Below the pieces are notes generated by a model. It saw nothing but the letters and a program-made list of their open reading frames with translations, made no database searches and was not told where the DNA came from. Shown piece after piece: positions 5,068 to 5,453 of a stretch of 5,453 nucleotides of DNA; positions within the stretch are counted from its first letter, which is position 1, and each line of letters opens with the position of its first letter. This stretch comes from an uncultured Clostridia bacterium (GTDB lineage Bacteria; Bacillota; Clostridia; Oscillospirales; Ruminococcaceae): positions 1 through 5,453 of the forward strand of contig CAMTHN010000048.1 of NCBI GenBank assembly GCA_947072265.1. The letters are read 5' to 3'. Position numbers and translations under genes: made by a program.

Positions 5068-5453
5068 ATGAACCAAGAAGTATTAAACATTATAACATAT
5101 TATATTAATAGCGTAGATTCAGTTGATTATAATAATATTATAGTAGAAATGTTAAAAGAAATACAAAAGATAGATGGATATATAAGTGTCGAAGTTATAG
5201 AATATATTTCAAAAAATATGTATTTAAAAATTAGTTTTATAGAAGGTGTTATAAAAAGAAACAAAAGTTTAAAAAATAAATTATGTAAAACAATAATATT
5301 GTGCACAGGACCAAGATGTATGAAAAAGGGATCTTATGAAATGTTAAAACTTATAGAAAAAGATTATAACAATTTTAAATTGGAAACAAAAAATTGTTTT
5401 AGAGATTGTGGAAAAGGTCCAAATTTGTCTATAGATGATAAAATATATAATGG
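5068..5453 (+). CDS. NuoE/HymA-like thioredoxin-fold [2Fe-2S] protein, 3' end cut by window
   Basis: This is the first 128 codons of a protein that runs past the right edge. The ATG at 5068 follows GGAG (5057-5060) with a 7-nt spacer. Residues 1-70 look mainly helical, with IQKIDGYISVEVIEYISKNM (32-51) resembling the helical domain of NuoE/HymA subunits (usual pattern: I..(Y/F)GY(I/L)....(I/L).YI). From about residue 74 a thioredoxin-like ferredoxin domain follows with four cysteines in the NuoE spacing: C79-x4-C84 and C110-x3-C114. The motifs TGPRC (80-84) and CGKGPN (114-119) resemble small thioredoxin-like [2Fe-2S] ferredoxins more than the usual NuoE form (CLGTAC, CLGAC). NuoE-type subunits carry electrons between NAD(P)H-oxidising flavoprotein subunits and partners such as hydrogenases. 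Its role here is unknown. It is separated from the polysaccharide genes by the hairpin and is probably functionally unrelated. About 30-40 residues are likely missing. Confidence 0.85.
   Translation, partial: MNQEVLNIITYYINSVDSVDYNNIIVEMLKEIQKIDGYISVEVIEYISKNMYLKISFIEGVIKRNKSLKNKLCKTIILCTGPRCMKKGSYEMLKLIEKDYNNFKLETKNCFRDCGKGPNLSIDDKIYN

Noticed and set aside
1..5453. CRISPR array, insertion sequence, tRNA, prophage or defence genes
   Set aside because: I found no direct-repeat array, transposase, tRNA-like cloverleaf or integration site. The coding density is almost complete and every gene is accounted for by sugar-nucleotide synthesis, export or redox functions.

Overview
The window is strongly AT-rich (about 30% G+C by eye), with heavy use of ATA (Ile), AGA (Arg) and TTA (Leu) codons and clear AGGAG-type ribosome binding sites. 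This points to a low-GC anaerobe, either Fusobacteriota or a clostridial Bacillota. I lean to a fusobacterium-like host, but the window contains no decisive taxonomic marker.

Positions 57-3444 hold the complete dTDP-L-rhamnose pathway, all on the + strand with gaps of 3, 11 and 17 nt. The order is rfbA (glucose-1-phosphate thymidylyltransferase), rfbD (dTDP-4-dehydrorhamnose reductase), rfbB (dTDP-glucose 4,6-dehydratase) and rfbC (3,5-epimerase). The biochemical order is A, B, C, D, so one transcript would supply the whole route from glucose-1-phosphate to dTDP-L-rhamnose. Positions 3486-5011 follow in the same direction and encode a two-component ABC-2 polysaccharide exporter: a six-helix permease (Wzm/TagG type) and its ATPase (Wzt/TagH type). 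The ATPase is short and lacks the C-terminal glycan-binding domain of the long Wzt proteins. Together the six genes look like part of a surface-polysaccharide locus (O-antigen or capsule in an outer-membrane organism, or wall glycan/teichoic acid otherwise), with precursor supply next to inner-membrane export. No glycosyltransferase lies in the window.

Positions 5010-5051 form a perfect 18-bp inverted repeat with a 6-nt loop directly after the ATPase stop. It probably marks the end of the polysaccharide operon. From 5068 to the window edge runs the first 128 codons of a different kind of gene, a NuoE/HymA-like thioredoxin-fold [2Fe-2S] protein. It belongs to redox metabolism and is cut off by the window.

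Translation signals are notable: three of the seven starts (rfbD, rfbB, permease) are TTG, each behind a good Shine-Dalgarno sequence. No RNA genes, CRISPR array, insertion sequence or prophage feature was seen, and no intergenic gap exceeds 60 nt. Most of the window is conventional. The points worth a second look are the two hairpins, the TTG starts, substitutions in RfbA and the redox gene at the right edge.
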